64,000 nt of DNA from PCC-6802 sp943367755. Lineage in GTDB: Bacteria > Cyanobacteriota > Cyanobacteriia > Pseudanabaenales > Pseudanabaenaceae. The stretch covers positions 62,001-126,000 of the forward strand of contig CALRKB020000002.1 of the NCBI GenBank assembly GCA_943367755.1, given 5' to 3'. The position numbers and the translations under genes were made by a program. Within the stretch, counting starts at the first letter, position 1. Each line of letters opens with the position of its first letter. Below are positions 26,147 through 34,901 of the stretch, in pieces. Below the pieces are notes generated by a model. The model made no database searches. It saw nothing but the letters and a program-made list of their open reading frames with translations, and was not told the origin of the DNA.

Positions 26147-27964
26147 ATGCGTCTATCTCAAATGCTCTGGGTAACTCTGCGCGAAGATCCGGCAGAGGCG
26201 GAAATTAAAAGTCACAAACTACTGCTAAGAGCGGGATATATTCGTCGCATCACCAGTGGCGTGTATGCCTACTTACCCTTAATGTGGCGCGTACTCCAAA
26301 AAATCTCTGGCATTGTGAGAGAAGAAATGAATGCCACAGGCGCACAGGAATGCTTGCTGCCACAGCTACAACCTGCGGAGCTATGGCAAGAATCTGGTCG
26401 CTGGGATACTTATACCCAAGCCGAAGGGATTATGTTTGCGCTCACCGATCGCCTCGATCGCGAGTTGGGTTTAGGCCCCACCCATGAGGAAATTATTACG
26501 GCGATCGCCCGTGAGATGATTCGCTCCTATCGCCAACTCCCGCTGCATCTGTATCAAATGCAAACCAAGTTCCGCGATGAAATTCGGCCTCGATTTGGCT
26601 TAATGCGCGGACGGGAGTTCATCATGAAAGATGGCTACTCGTTTCATACTTCCGAAGAGTCCTTGAAAGAGACTTACCGCGACATGGATCGTGCCTATCG
26701 CCATATATTTACGCGCTGCGGACTAGAGTTTAGAGCTGTAGATGCTGACTCTGGTGCGATCGGTGGTTCGGGCTCCCAGGAATTCATGGTTTTGGCGGAA
26801 GCTGGCGAGGACGAAGTACTTTACACACCGGATGGTAAGTATGCCGCCAACGTCGAGAAAGCAGAATCTCTGCCACCTGATGCCGTCGCATCACCATTTA
26901 GCGCCTACGAGAAACGCCATACGCCCAACACAGAAACAATTGAGCAGCTTTGTCAGGTACTTGAGTGTGAACCTACTCAGGCACTCAAGCAGGTTTTGTA
27001 TCAAGCCACCTATGACAACGGCGCGATCGCACTAGTATTAGTGAGCATCCGCGCCGATCAGGAAGTGAATGAGGTGAAGCTGCAAAATGAACTGGTAAAG
27101 CTGGCAGCGGATTATCAAGCCAAGACGATCTTAGCTCTGCAAATCCCCGATCCTGATATGCAAAAGCAGTGGGCAGCTAAACCTCTGCCACTGGGATATA
27201 TTGCGCCTGACCTAGAGGACAATTACATTCAGAAATCTAAGCAGTTGGCACCTAAATTCCTGCGTCTGGTCGATCGCACCGCTGTCGATCTCAAAAACTT
27301 TGTCACGGGTAGCAACGAAACCGACTATCACGTTGTCGGGGCCAACTGGGGCGAGCAATTTCCCCTACCTGCCAAAACTGTTGATATTAGAAAAGCAAGA
27401 CCAGGCGATCGCGCCACCCACGACCCCAGCCAACTGCTGCAAACAGCTAGAGGCATTGAAGTGGGACACATTTTTCAATTGGGTACGAAGTACTCAGCGG
27501 CGATGGGTGCGACCTATACGAACGAACAAGGTGAAGATCTACCGCTAGTAATGGGTTGCTATGGTTTGGGTGTATCGCGACTAGCCCAATCAGCGATCGA
27601 ACAGTCCCACGACAAAGATGGCATAATCTGGCCGGTAGCGATCGCACCCTACCATGTGATTATTTCCGTGCCTAATGTTAAGGATGAGGCGCAGATGGCA
27701 GTAGCGGAGCAACTTTATACAGTTCTTAATCAGGCAGGAATTGAGACTCTGCTCGACGATCGCGATGAAAGGGCTGGCGTGAAATTTAAGGATGCTGACC
27801 TGGTTGGGATTCCTTTCCGCATCGTCACTGGACGCAGTATCGCTGAAGGCAAAGTGGAACTAGTCAACCGAGCAACTAAAGAAACCATTAACCTGGATGT
27901 AGACGCTGTGACTGATTATTTGCGTACGGCGATTACCTCCAGTATGCGTTCCGCCGTTGGTTAA
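26147..27964 (+). CDS. proS: Prolyl-tRNA synthetase
   Basis: A 605-residue bacterial-type ProRS, which charges tRNA-Pro. Class II motifs are present: motif 2 region RFGLMRGREFIMKDGYSFH and motif 3 YGLGVSRLAQSAIEQ, with GPTHEEIIT in the N-terminal part. The long insertion between them (about residues 225-400) is the editing domain found in bacterial ProRS, containing VGANWGEQFPL. The C-terminal anticodon-binding domain has DDRDERAGVKFKDADLVGIP. Complete. Confidence 0.97.
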   Translation: MRLSQMLWVTLREDPAEAEIKSHKLLLRAGYIRRITSGVYAYLPLMWRVLQKISGIVREEMNATGAQECLLPQLQPAELWQESGRWDTYTQAEGIMFALTDRLDRELGLGPTHEEIITAIAREMIRSYRQLPLHLYQMQTKFRDEIRPRFGLMRGREFIMKDGYSFHTSEESLKETYRDMDRAYRHIFTRCGLEFRAVDADSGAIGGSGSQEFMVLAEAGEDEVLYTPDGKYAANVEKAESLPPDAVASPFSAYEKRHTPNTETIEQLCQVLECEPTQALKQVLYQATYDNGAIALVLVSIRADQEVNEVKLQNELVKLAADYQAKTILALQIPDPDMQKQWAAKPLPLGYIAPDLEDNYIQKSKQLAPKFLRLVDRTAVDLKNFVTGSNETDYHVVGANWGEQFPLPAKTVDIRKARPGDRATHDPSQLLQTARGIEVGHIFQLGTKYSAAMGATYTNEQGEDLPLVMGCYGLGVSRLAQSAIEQSHDKDGIIWPVAIAPYHVIISVPNVKDEAQMAVAEQLYTVLNQAGIETLLDDRDERAGVKFKDADLVGIPFRIVTGRSIAEGKVELVNRATKETINLDVDAVTDYLRTAITSSMRSAVG

Positions 27965-28018
27965 ACAGAAAGCGCTTCTGGATGGCGATAAAATTATCTG
28001 TCATTGCCTAGATGTTTA

Positions 28019-28046
28019 GGGGTGGGCACAGAGGCGCTACCCCTAC
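28019..28046. repeat. Diverged intergenic palindrome
   Basis: GGGGTGGGC (28019-28027), loop ACAGAG and GCGCTACCCC (28034-28043) form an imperfect stem, followed by TAC. The CCCCTAC end resembles the other intergenic palindromes of the window. It lies in the 152-base gap between proS and the MAPEG gene. Confidence 0.5.
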
Positions 28047-28116
28047 GGTGCCGGATATCCAATATCACAAGAAACGCCTGCTTAGAATAAAATTTTCACT
28101 ATATTGAGATTAACAA

Positions 28117-28518
28117 ATGGATATTAAATTACTTGCTTGGCCTGGTTTAATTACAATTGCTGCTTTACTGCTCTATTTTAGTCTCAGTATAGGTGTTGGC
28201 GTTGCCCGACGGAAATATAAAGTCCCCGCACCCACCATTACCGGAGATGAGAATTTTGAGCGGGCTTTTCGTACCCATCAAAATACGTTGGAGCAATTAG
28301 TCATATTTCTGCCTAGCCTGTGGCTATTCAGCATTTTCAACAATCCAGTTTGGGGCGCAGCGATCGGTGGCGTTTGGGTGTTGGGCAGAATTGGTTATGC
28401 CTGGGGTTACTATACCGCTGCGGAGAAAAGAGGCCCAGGTTTTGCGATCGCATCCCTCGCTACGCTCGCTTTATTAGTGGGTTCGGTGATCGCGATCGTA
28501 GGGAAACTGATCAATTAA
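28117..28518 (+). CDS. MAPEG-domain membrane protein
   Basis: A 133-residue four-helix membrane protein of the MAPEG family (microsomal glutathione transferase and eicosanoid enzymes). The conserved ERAFRTHQNTLEQLVIFLP motif is present, where the Arg, His and Glu sit near the glutathione site, followed by WVLGRIGYAWGYYTAAEKRG. Bacterial members are membrane glutathione transferases or peroxidases acting on lipophilic electrophiles; activity here is inferred. Confidence 0.88.
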   Translation: MDIKLLAWPGLITIAALLLYFSLSIGVGVARRKYKVPAPTITGDENFERAFRTHQNTLEQLVIFLPSLWLFSIFNNPVWGAAIGGVWVLGRIGYAWGYYTAAEKRGPGFAIASLATLALLVGSVIAIVGKLIN

Positions 28519-28643
28519 ACTTTTAAGGGTACGAAATAATACCATAATTCCTTGATTATGTGCCTAGTGGACTATTTAACTTAAAGAAGCGACAATGTGT
28601 GAGTAAATTGATTATTGGTTAGCAATTTAGAATCGCGTAATTA

Positions 28644-29813
28644 ATGCACATAGCTTGGCTAGGTAAGAAAACACCCGTATGTGGTAATGTCACCTACGGT
28701 CGCGAGATCACAAATGCTTTGCTGGATCGAGGACACGAGGTTAGCTTTCTTCACTTTGCGTCCGAGAGCGAAGGGGAAACTGAGTCAGAAGAATCTGCCA
28801 TTGATAGCTTTCAGGAATGTCATGAGGTTACTTTACCCTTCTTATATAAATCCACCATTTATACCGTGCCGACCCTGCGCACTAACAAACTGTTGGTGGA
28901 TGCTCTCCATAGCCTCAAACCAGACTTAGTACATGCATCGTTAGCATTATCCCCCCTAGACTTTCGCCTACCAGAAATCTGCGCTGAGATTGGCGTACCG
29001 CTGGTTGCGACCTTTCACCTGCCGTTTGATATTAAGCGCCGCAATCTTACTTCCAGCACGCAACAACTTACATATCAGATTTATGCGCCTTCGCTCGCAG
29101 ATTACGACCAGGTGATCGTTTTTTCGGGAGTGCAACGCGATCTGCTCAAAAAACTAGGCGTGCCCCGCAGCCGGATTGCGATCGTGCCTAATGGTGTCGA
29201 TCCTGAAAAATTCTCCCCCGGTTATTCCAACATCAAAGCTGAACTGAATGCCGAGCATTTGTTTGTCTATCAGGGCAGACTCGCACCGGAGAAAAATGTG
29301 GAGGCATTACTGAAAGCTTGGACTAAACTCAAATTGCCGCGCACCTGCAAACTGGCGATCGTGGGTGACGGTCCCTTAGCTCCTAGCCTGAAAGCCTTTT
29401 ATGGTTTAGATCCGACTATAGAGTGGTTGGGTTTTATTGCAGACGAACAACGTCGGATCGAAATCCTCAGGGGGGCAGACGTATTTATTCTGCCTTCCCT
29501 AGTAGAAGGACTTTCTTTATCTCTACTAGAAGCGATGTCCTGCGGAGTGGCTTGTCTGGCGACTGATGTGGGTGCTGATGGAGAGGTGCTTTCAGATGGC
29601 GCAGGTATTATTCTAGATACGAGAAAGTTGATCTCGCAATTATGCACCCTGCTGCCGCTGTTTGTTTCGCATCCTGAGATGGCGAGTATGCTGGGGCAAA
29701 AGGCAAGACGAAGGGTTTTAGACCGGTATACCCTGAATAAAAATATCGACCAGGTGGAACAGCTATACGCTCAGGTATTAAAGCAACAAAGAGTGAATGT
29801 AAGCCTATATTGA
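28644..29813 (+). CDS. GT4 glycosyltransferase
   Basis: A 389-residue GT-B glycosyltransferase of family 4. N-terminal MHIAWLGKKTPVCGNVTYGR holds the acceptor half, then FSGVQRDLLKKLGVPRSRIAI and IVPNGVDPEKFSPG mark the start of the donor half, with YQGRLAPEKNVEALLKAW and PSLVEGLSLSLLEAMSCGV as the E-x7-E region. The N terminus resembles from memory a conserved cyanobacterial family that includes DgdA, the digalactosyldiacylglycerol synthase (slr1508); this needs alignment. The gene stands alone, 125 bases after the MAPEG gene. Confidence 0.82.
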   Translation: MHIAWLGKKTPVCGNVTYGREITNALLDRGHEVSFLHFASESEGETESEESAIDSFQECHEVTLPFLYKSTIYTVPTLRTNKLLVDALHSLKPDLVHASLALSPLDFRLPEICAEIGVPLVATFHLPFDIKRRNLTSSTQQLTYQIYAPSLADYDQVIVFSGVQRDLLKKLGVPRSRIAIVPNGVDPEKFSPGYSNIKAELNAEHLFVYQGRLAPEKNVEALLKAWTKLKLPRTCKLAIVGDGPLAPSLKAFYGLDPTIEWLGFIADEQRRIEILRGADVFILPSLVEGLSLSLLEAMSCGVACLATDVGADGEVLSDGAGIILDTRKLISQLCTLLPLFVSHPEMASMLGQKARRRVLDRYTLNKNIDQVEQLYAQVLKQQRVNVSLY

Positions 29814-29915
29814 TATGTATTGGTTCCTAATTCTGGTGGAGTCGTAACATCCGTAGATAGACATACGACATCAGGAAGAAATTACACCTGATAAACAGTT
29901 AATTGAACTTTCCTT

Positions 29916-30111
29916 ATGAAATCTGTTTCCGGCAAAATCCTATGCAAAATTGTTGAACGTTATGCTGGTTACAGGAAGCCATCACATTTATGCGAAGAAA
30001 GGTATCAATGTTATCCTCTCCATTCCAGTTCGCGGTTACCGCGATCTTCCAATAGTTACTCTGCAAGGGCTATTCAAGGATGCTGAACTTAGTGAGGAAG
30101 ATTTAGATTAA
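29916..30111 (+). pseudogene. Frameshifted HicA-like toxin
   Basis: Two frames join into one short HicA/YcfA-like protein. Frame one from ATG at 29916 reads MKSVSGKILCKIVERY, the usual N-terminal helix. About 29963 the match continues in another frame with VTGSHHIYAKKGINVILSIP, VRGYRDLPIVTLQGLFKDAE and LSEEDLD then TAA at 30109-30111. The Gly-Ser-His-His element carries the family's catalytic His. A loss of about 5 bases, replacing the Gly-Trp of relatives, best explains the shift. No hicB partner is seen next to it. Confidence 0.7.
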
Positions 30112-30138
30112 TGGTACTCCCTTAAGATTCACATTAAT

Positions 30139-31185
30139 CTAGGTTTGGAAGTGTTGAAACGCGCTTTGCATTGTTAAACCTTCAATGCGATCGCCTCTAT
30201 CCCCACTGATAATTTCGCCAATAATCGCAGTTTCAGGTAAGCGAGCTACTAAAGCTTTAGCGACAAAAGGGGGCAAGCATAAAACTAGCTCAAAGTCCTC
30301 CCCACCATATAGCACCCAGTCCATTGCTTTCTCCCCTGCAATGATATGAATGACTTCCGCGATCGCAATTTCCGGCCAATATAAGCGCGCACCTACACCA
30401 CTAGCTTTGCATATTTGGATGATTGCATCTGCAAGACCATCACTGCTATCCATACCTGTAATCTTGACTGCTGGTGATTCTAATTGCTCGTCGAGAATTT
30501 TCCAGATCAAAGGCGGAACATCCAACCGGGGTGTTGGTCTTTGATGCGATCGCTTTAATGAGAAAATTATCTCATCTCGCAGTGAGAAATCCGCTAGTTT
30601 CTCAGCTAATTTGGGATTTAACAAAAGTTCCAGTCCGGCTTTGGATAAACCGTGATTTCCGGTAATTACGATTAGATCGCCAACCTGAGCTGTGTGGCGC
30701 TGGATGGCTCGACCTGTGGCAACCGTGCCAAATGCAGTTACGGATAGGCAAATATGGGGCGATCGCACGGTGTCTCCACCCACCAATTGCGAACCATACT
30801 GCCGCAAGCATTGATCGAAGCCACGATATACTCCAGTAATCCAATCTACAGGCGTAGTTGGTGGTAGTCCAACAGCGATCGTCATCCCCCACGGCGTAGC
30901 ACCCATGGCGGCCAAGTCAGATAGATTTACTGCCGCCGCTCGCCATCCTACATCCTCGGCACTAGTTGTCGCATCGCTAAAATGCACCCCATCGATCAGC
31001 ATGTCAGTCGTAACTACTAGTTCGTGACCCTCTGGTAATGCACCCATCACAGCGGCATCATCGCCTACCAAGTCAGAACAAAAGGGGCGAAACAACTGTA
31101 AAAGTCCTTGCTCGCCCAGATCTTTGACTAATCGATTTATCACGTTCAGTTTGCTGGAGGGGCGAACGGCTGTTCGCCCGTACAT
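30139..31185 (-). CDS. thiL: Thiamine-monophosphate kinase
   Basis: A ThiL protein (348 residues from the furthest start), which phosphorylates thiamine monophosphate to thiamine diphosphate. It has KDLGEQGLLQLFRPF, SDLVGDDAAVM with the metal-binding Asp pair, VTTDMLIDGVHF, DLAAMGATPWGMTIAVGLP and GMDSSDGLADAIIQI. The furthest ATG (31185) yields MYGRTAVRPSS, which is encoded by an intergenic palindromic repeat, so a GTG at 31143 is a likely alternative start. Confidence 0.93.
   Translation of the reverse strand: MYGRTAVRPSSKLNVINRLVKDLGEQGLLQLFRPFCSDLVGDDAAVMGALPEGHELVVTTDMLIDGVHFSDATTSAEDVGWRAAAVNLSDLAAMGATPWGMTIAVGLPPTTPVDWITGVYRGFDQCLRQYGSQLVGGDTVRSPHICLSVTAFGTVATGRAIQRHTAQVGDLIVITGNHGLSKAGLELLLNPKLAEKLADFSLRDEIIFSLKRSHQRPTPRLDVPPLIWKILDEQLESPAVKITGMDSSDGLADAIIQICKASGVGARLYWPEIAIAEVIHIIAGEKAMDWVLYGGEDFELVLCLPPFVAKALVARLPETAIIGEIISGDRGDRIEGLTMQSAFQHFQT
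31160..31179. repeat. Palindrome at the thiL start
   Basis: GGGCGAACGG and CTGTTCGCCC form a stem with one mismatch, followed by GTAC. This is a GGGCGAAC...GTTCGCCC-type intergenic palindrome. It overlaps the annotated thiL N terminus. Confidence 0.8.
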
Positions 31186-31233
31186 AGATTCATGTCTAGT
31201 TCGATTTTAAAGAATTGGTATTAATCAGTGCGA

Positions 31234-31632
31234 TTAATTACCAGAGCAAATGGTTCTGGTTATGCTACATCCATGCCCTACGCTGCTGCAAGACTCTAAA
31301 GCATAACGTTCTGCTAAGGCTTCTGTTGTACCCCAGCCTGTACCAGCCGCATTATCAGAAGACTCGGCTATGCTACCACAAGCATTCTTAAACCAGATCA
31401 AAGCACGGCAATCGCCAGATCCAGCAACACTGCTACATTCAGCTATAGCTCTTTGTTCGGCTTGCGCACGGTTGCTATAGTTCCAAGCATATCCTTTACT
31501 TTGGGTAGACCGAGACCAGGCTATTGACCCATACGAATCCTGGGCAGAAGCAGCCACTGCTCCCACTGATACCATCGGCACCGCCATCATTCCAGCCAGG
31601 ACTAGGTGCCGGCATAATTGACGCATCATCAT
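31234..31632 (-). CDS. Secreted DUF4189 protein, copy 1
   Basis: A 132-residue exported protein. The signal peptide LVLAGMMAVPMVSVGAVAAS ends near SAQ. The mature DUF4189 domain has YGSIAWSRSTQSKGYAWNY, RAIAECSS, GDCRALIWFKNACGSIAES and GTTEALAERYALESCSSVG, with six cysteines likely paired. Function is not known. It is a tandem paralogue of the gene at 31707-32105, in the same orientation with a 74-base gap. Confidence 0.85.
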   Translation of the reverse strand: MMMRQLCRHLVLAGMMAVPMVSVGAVAASAQDSYGSIAWSRSTQSKGYAWNYSNRAQAEQRAIAECSSVAGSGDCRALIWFKNACGSIAESSDNAAGTGWGTTEALAERYALESCSSVGHGCSITRTICSGN

Positions 31633-31706
31633 GAAAATTATTCCTTATGCTGATTAACGTAAGTTGTACTTAAGACGATTCTTCCCTGGTAACTAGATAA
31701 AAGTGA

Positions 31707-32105
31707 CTAGCGATCCGTACAAATCGTTCTTGTGACTTGGCAACCTCTGCCTACATCTCTACAGGACTCTAAAGCGTAGCGTTGGGATAATGCGGTAGTC
31801 GTACCCCACCCCGTACCAGCGCCACCATCATTAGATTCGGCGATGCTGCCGCAGGCATTTCTAAACCACAGCAGAGCGCGGCAATCACCAGCCCCAGATC
31901 GACCATTACACTCTGCGATCGCACGACTTTCAGCGTCATAGCGATTGCGATAGTTCCATGAATATCCCTTATCTCCTGTGGTGCGCGAACGGGCGATCGC
32001 ACCATACAAATTTTGGGCAGATGTCGCTGATGCACCCATTGCCACGATTGGTATTGCTACAATCCCAGTCAGGACAATCTGCTGCCATAACTTACGAATT
32101 ACCAT
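31707..32105 (-). CDS. Secreted DUF4189 protein, copy 2
   Basis: A 132-residue exported DUF4189 protein, the same length as its downstream paralogue. Signal peptide VLTGIVAIPIVAMGASATSA, then YGAIARSRTTGDKGYSWNY, RAIAECNG, GDCRALLWFRNACGSIAES and TTTALSQRYALESCRDVG. The cysteine positions are the same in both copies and the signal peptides differ more than the domains, so both seem to be under constraint. The 171-base gap upstream holds no gene. Confidence 0.85.
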   Translation of the reverse strand: MVIRKLWQQIVLTGIVAIPIVAMGASATSAQNLYGAIARSRTTGDKGYSWNYRNRYDAESRAIAECNGRSGAGDCRALLWFRNACGSIAESNDGGAGTGWGTTTALSQRYALESCRDVGRGCQVTRTICTDR

Positions 32106-32276
32106 AACTATTACCTCAACTCAACCATTACCTAACAGTGATGCAGGCTTGCTACCGGCCACATTAATTTCATGTAATTCAGTGTAGGTATTTTCCATGG
32201 GTCTATCTGTGATCTGAGCTATCAACAGATTGCGATCGCGATCGTGGGGATGAGTGATGGCGATCGCATTACAAAT

Positions 32277-33698
32277 TCAAATAACAACTCTAATAGTCTC
32301 TAAGGTTGGATCGGAACTACCGTTGAGCGTGCCACCTGCTGTTTTAATCGCCAGAATATATTCGATCGCCTCAAGACTAACTATTTCTCCAGGACAAATA
32401 ACTGGAATACCTGGGGGATAAGGACAGATTAGTTCGGCACTCACACGTCCAACTGAGGATTTAAAGGTAATGCGATCGCTCTTGGCGAAGAAAGCAGATC
32501 GTGGTGAGAGTTGTTGCGTTAATTGCGGTGGTTGTCCCAGATGCGCTAAGGGGTAATGCTTCAAGCTTCGCTCGTTGGCGGTGGCAAGTTTAGTAAATGC
32601 GTTAGTTAATCTCTCCAGATCGGCGGTGGTATTGCCGAAAGTCAGAATAAATACAAGCTGACGCAGGGTGGGCATTTCTGCCATGACCCCCAATTGTTCG
32701 TAAAGTATGGCATCGGCATCAAAACCTGTCATGCCCAAGCGATCTACCATCACCGTCAGGCGCGTTAAATCGAGATTGGGTAAACGATTTCGATCCAGAG
32801 CAATGAGGTTCGATAAAGCATTAATATGCGATCGCGCCACCTCTGCTAATGCCAAAGTTTGAGAGAGTAGCTGCTTGCCGTGAATTGCCATTTGTCGCCT
32901 TGCCACATCCAGCGAAGTCAGCAGCAGTAAATTGGGACTGGTGGATTGGACTAGCTGTAAAGACTGACTGACCCGATCTGGTGACACTAGACGACTGCAT
33001 AAATGCAGCATCGACGTTTGAGTTAAACCAGCGTTAACTTTGTGTGTAGACTGCACGACTAAATCTGCACCTGCCGCCACTGATGACATGGGCAGGTCAG
33101 GGTGAAAATGCAAATGGGCACCGTGGGCCTCATCTACCAGCAAAGGAATATTGTGGGCATGGGCGATCGCCACTAATTCCGCGATCTCGCCGCAAACACC
33201 GAAGTAATTTGGACTGACTACCATGACGGCCTTAGTATCGGGGTGTAATCTCAGAGCCGCCTTCAGTGTTGCGGTCGTAATACCAAGATCGAGATCGAAT
33301 TCCGCATCGTATGCCGTCTCTAAGTACACTGGCTCCGCTCCACAGAGAATCAGGGCAGCGATCGCCGCCTTATGACAATTGCGCCCCAACAACACCTTGT
33401 CACCTGGCGCGCAGGTTGCCAGTAACATCGCCTCGATACCACAAGTAGAGCCATTCACCAGAAACCAGGTGCGATCAGCACCGTAGGCATCAGCCGCTAA
33501 TTCCTGAGCGGTGGCGATCGCCTCTTCCACCCCCGGCAATTCTGGCAAATCTAAGCGGAATAGATTCTCACCCATCAGGGCGGCAAACTCAGGATCGATG
33601 CCTTGACCGCGTTTATGCCCAGGCATATAAAATGGAGCGCGATCGTCGTGCAAATAATTACGCATGAATTCCAGCAAGGGTGCCAGGTTTTGATTCAT
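32277..33698 (-). CDS. Orn/Lys/Arg decarboxylase-like PLP enzyme
   Basis: A 473-residue fold-type I PLP enzyme of the Orn/Lys/Arg decarboxylase family (major domain plus C-terminal part). APFYMPGHKRGQGID and NGSTCGIEAMLLA are the family's N-terminal motifs, LVDEAHGAHLHFHPDLP is the strand before the cofactor, and QSTHKVNAGLTQTSML carries the Schiff-base Lys. The C-terminal end has ICPYPPGIPVICPGE. It probably makes a polyamine precursor (cadaverine, agmatine or putrescine); substrate not assigned. It is divergent from the ribosomal operon. Confidence 0.9.
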   Translation of the reverse strand: MNQNLAPLLEFMRNYLHDDRAPFYMPGHKRGQGIDPEFAALMGENLFRLDLPELPGVEEAIATAQELAADAYGADRTWFLVNGSTCGIEAMLLATCAPGDKVLLGRNCHKAAIAALILCGAEPVYLETAYDAEFDLDLGITTATLKAALRLHPDTKAVMVVSPNYFGVCGEIAELVAIAHAHNIPLLVDEAHGAHLHFHPDLPMSSVAAGADLVVQSTHKVNAGLTQTSMLHLCSRLVSPDRVSQSLQLVQSTSPNLLLLTSLDVARRQMAIHGKQLLSQTLALAEVARSHINALSNLIALDRNRLPNLDLTRLTVMVDRLGMTGFDADAILYEQLGVMAEMPTLRQLVFILTFGNTTADLERLTNAFTKLATANERSLKHYPLAHLGQPPQLTQQLSPRSAFFAKSDRITFKSSVGRVSAELICPYPPGIPVICPGEIVSLEAIEYILAIKTAGGTLNGSSDPTLETIRVVI

Positions 33699-33745
33699 TA
33701 TTTAATTCGCGAGAAAATGCTTTTACCCAGCCCAGAAAAATAAGT

Positions 33746-33774
33746 TTGACACATACAGGCACAATCGGTATATT
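33746..33774 (+). promoter_or_regulatory. Promoter of the ribosomal operon
   Basis: TTGACA (33746-33751), a 17-base spacer and TATATT (33769-33774) form a strong consensus promoter 112 bases upstream of rpsM. A TATTAT overlapping at 33771-33776 is an alternative -10. It lies in the divergent gap and points at the operon. Confidence 0.7.
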
Positions 33775-33885
33775 ATAGAATTTGCCCAAAATTTTGCTTT
33801 GACAAGAAGCATAATATACGGCTGCAAAAAACCGTTTGCCATCTGGCATCACACGGTAACACAAGGAGTATTAGGGAGATAAAGA

Positions 33886-34269
33886 GTGGCTCGCATTGCA
33901 GGGGTAGACCTTCCTCGTGAAAAGCGCGTCGAGATTGGCTTGACTTATATTTTTGGCATTGGGGTATCTAGCGCCAGAAAAATCTTGGCAGCTACAAAAG
34001 TCAACCCCGACACCAGGGTAAAAGATCTTAGCGACGCAGATGTAACAACCTTACGCCAAGAGGTTGAAAGTAACTATCAAGTTGAAGGAGACTTACGTCG
34101 CCTTGAAGGCTTGAACATAAAGCGCCTCGTTGATATTGGCACATACAGAGGAAGACGACACCGTCTAGGCTTGCCCGTTCGCGGACAGCGCACGCGCACC
34201 AACGCGCGTACTCGTCGAGGTGGCCGTCGCACTGTAGCTGGTAAGAAGAAGGCTCCTTCGAAGAAATAG
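33886..34269 (+). CDS. rpsM: 30S ribosomal protein S13
   Basis: A 127-residue S13 of the small-subunit head, which contacts the 50S subunit and the P-site tRNA. MARIAGVDLPREKRVEIGLT and the basic GLPVRGQRTRTNARTRRG tail are complete. The start is a GTG with AGGGAG about 9 bases before. It opens the run rpsM-rpsK-rpoA-rplQ-truA-rplM-rpsI. rpmJ and the spc genes that often precede it in bacteria are not upstream here. Confidence 0.98.
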   Translation: MARIAGVDLPREKRVEIGLTYIFGIGVSSARKILAATKVNPDTRVKDLSDADVTTLRQEVESNYQVEGDLRRLEGLNIKRLVDIGTYRGRRHRLGLPVRGQRTRTNARTRRGGRRTVAGKKKAPSKK

Positions 34270-34277
34270 AGATGTTA

Positions 34278-34394
34278 GGCATTGGCTATTGGTCATCAGC
34301 TATTTAGTTAGCAATCAGATTGGAAATCAGCCATGTATGCAAACAAGCACATGGCAAGTAACCAGATGCTGATGACTGCCAAGTACCAATTGCC
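34278..34394. repeat. Long imperfect inverted repeat inside the ribosomal operon
   Basis: The left arm (34278-34300, ending TTGGTCATCAGC) pairs with the right arm (34368-34394, starting GCTGATGACTGCCAA) with a few gaps. Nested inside is a perfect stem GCCATGT (34330-34336) with ACATGGC (34349-34355). The element fills most of the 172-base gap between rpsM and rpsK. Confidence 0.7.
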
Positions 34395-34441
34395 ATCCAA
34401 CAAAAATTAAAAACAACTAAAGCAACAGAAATCACCAAACT

Positions 34442-34837
34442 ATGGCTCGCCCCGCAACTCGTCGCACTGGTGTGCGCAAGCAAAAGCGCAATGTACCGAA
34501 TGGAATTGCCTTCGTGCAGTCTACTTTTAACAACACAATAATCACGATCGCCGATACTGCCGGTGATGTTATTTCTTGGGCCTCTGCAGGTTCCAGTGGC
34601 TTCAAAGGTGCCAAGAAAGGTACTCCATTTGCAGCACAAACCGCAGCCGAAGGCGCAGCAAGACGTGCGATGGAGCAGGGAATGCGTCAAGTCGAAGTTA
34701 TGGTCTCAGGGCCAGGCTCGGGTCGCGAGACCGCAGTAAGAGCGCTACAAGCGGCAGGGCTAGAAATTACGCTTATTCGAGATATTACCCCCATTCCCCA
34801 CAATGGTTGTCGGCCACCCAAGCGTCGTCGGGTCTAA
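34442..34837 (+). CDS. rpsK: 30S ribosomal protein S11
   Basis: A 131-residue S11 of the 30S platform near the E site and the mRNA 3' path. ARPATRRTGVRKQKRNVPNG, FVQSTFNNTIITIADTAGDV and the DITPIPHNGCRPPKRRRV ending are complete. It lies 172 bases after rpsM, an unusually long gap filled by an inverted repeat, and 64 bases before rpoA. Confidence 0.98.
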   Translation: MARPATRRTGVRKQKRNVPNGIAFVQSTFNNTIITIADTAGDVISWASAGSSGFKGAKKGTPFAAQTAAEGAARRAMEQGMRQVEVMVSGPGSGRETAVRALQAAGLEITLIRDITPIPHNGCRPPKRRRV

Positions 34838-34901
34838 TTTCGTTTTTACTTGTAAATCTTTAATCCTAGTCAAATCCTTCTGAGATCGCATCGGTACAAA
34901 A

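Noticed and set aside
33799..33804. Second TTGACA upstream of rpsM
   Set aside because: No -10 element at a usable distance; only the site at 33746 has one.
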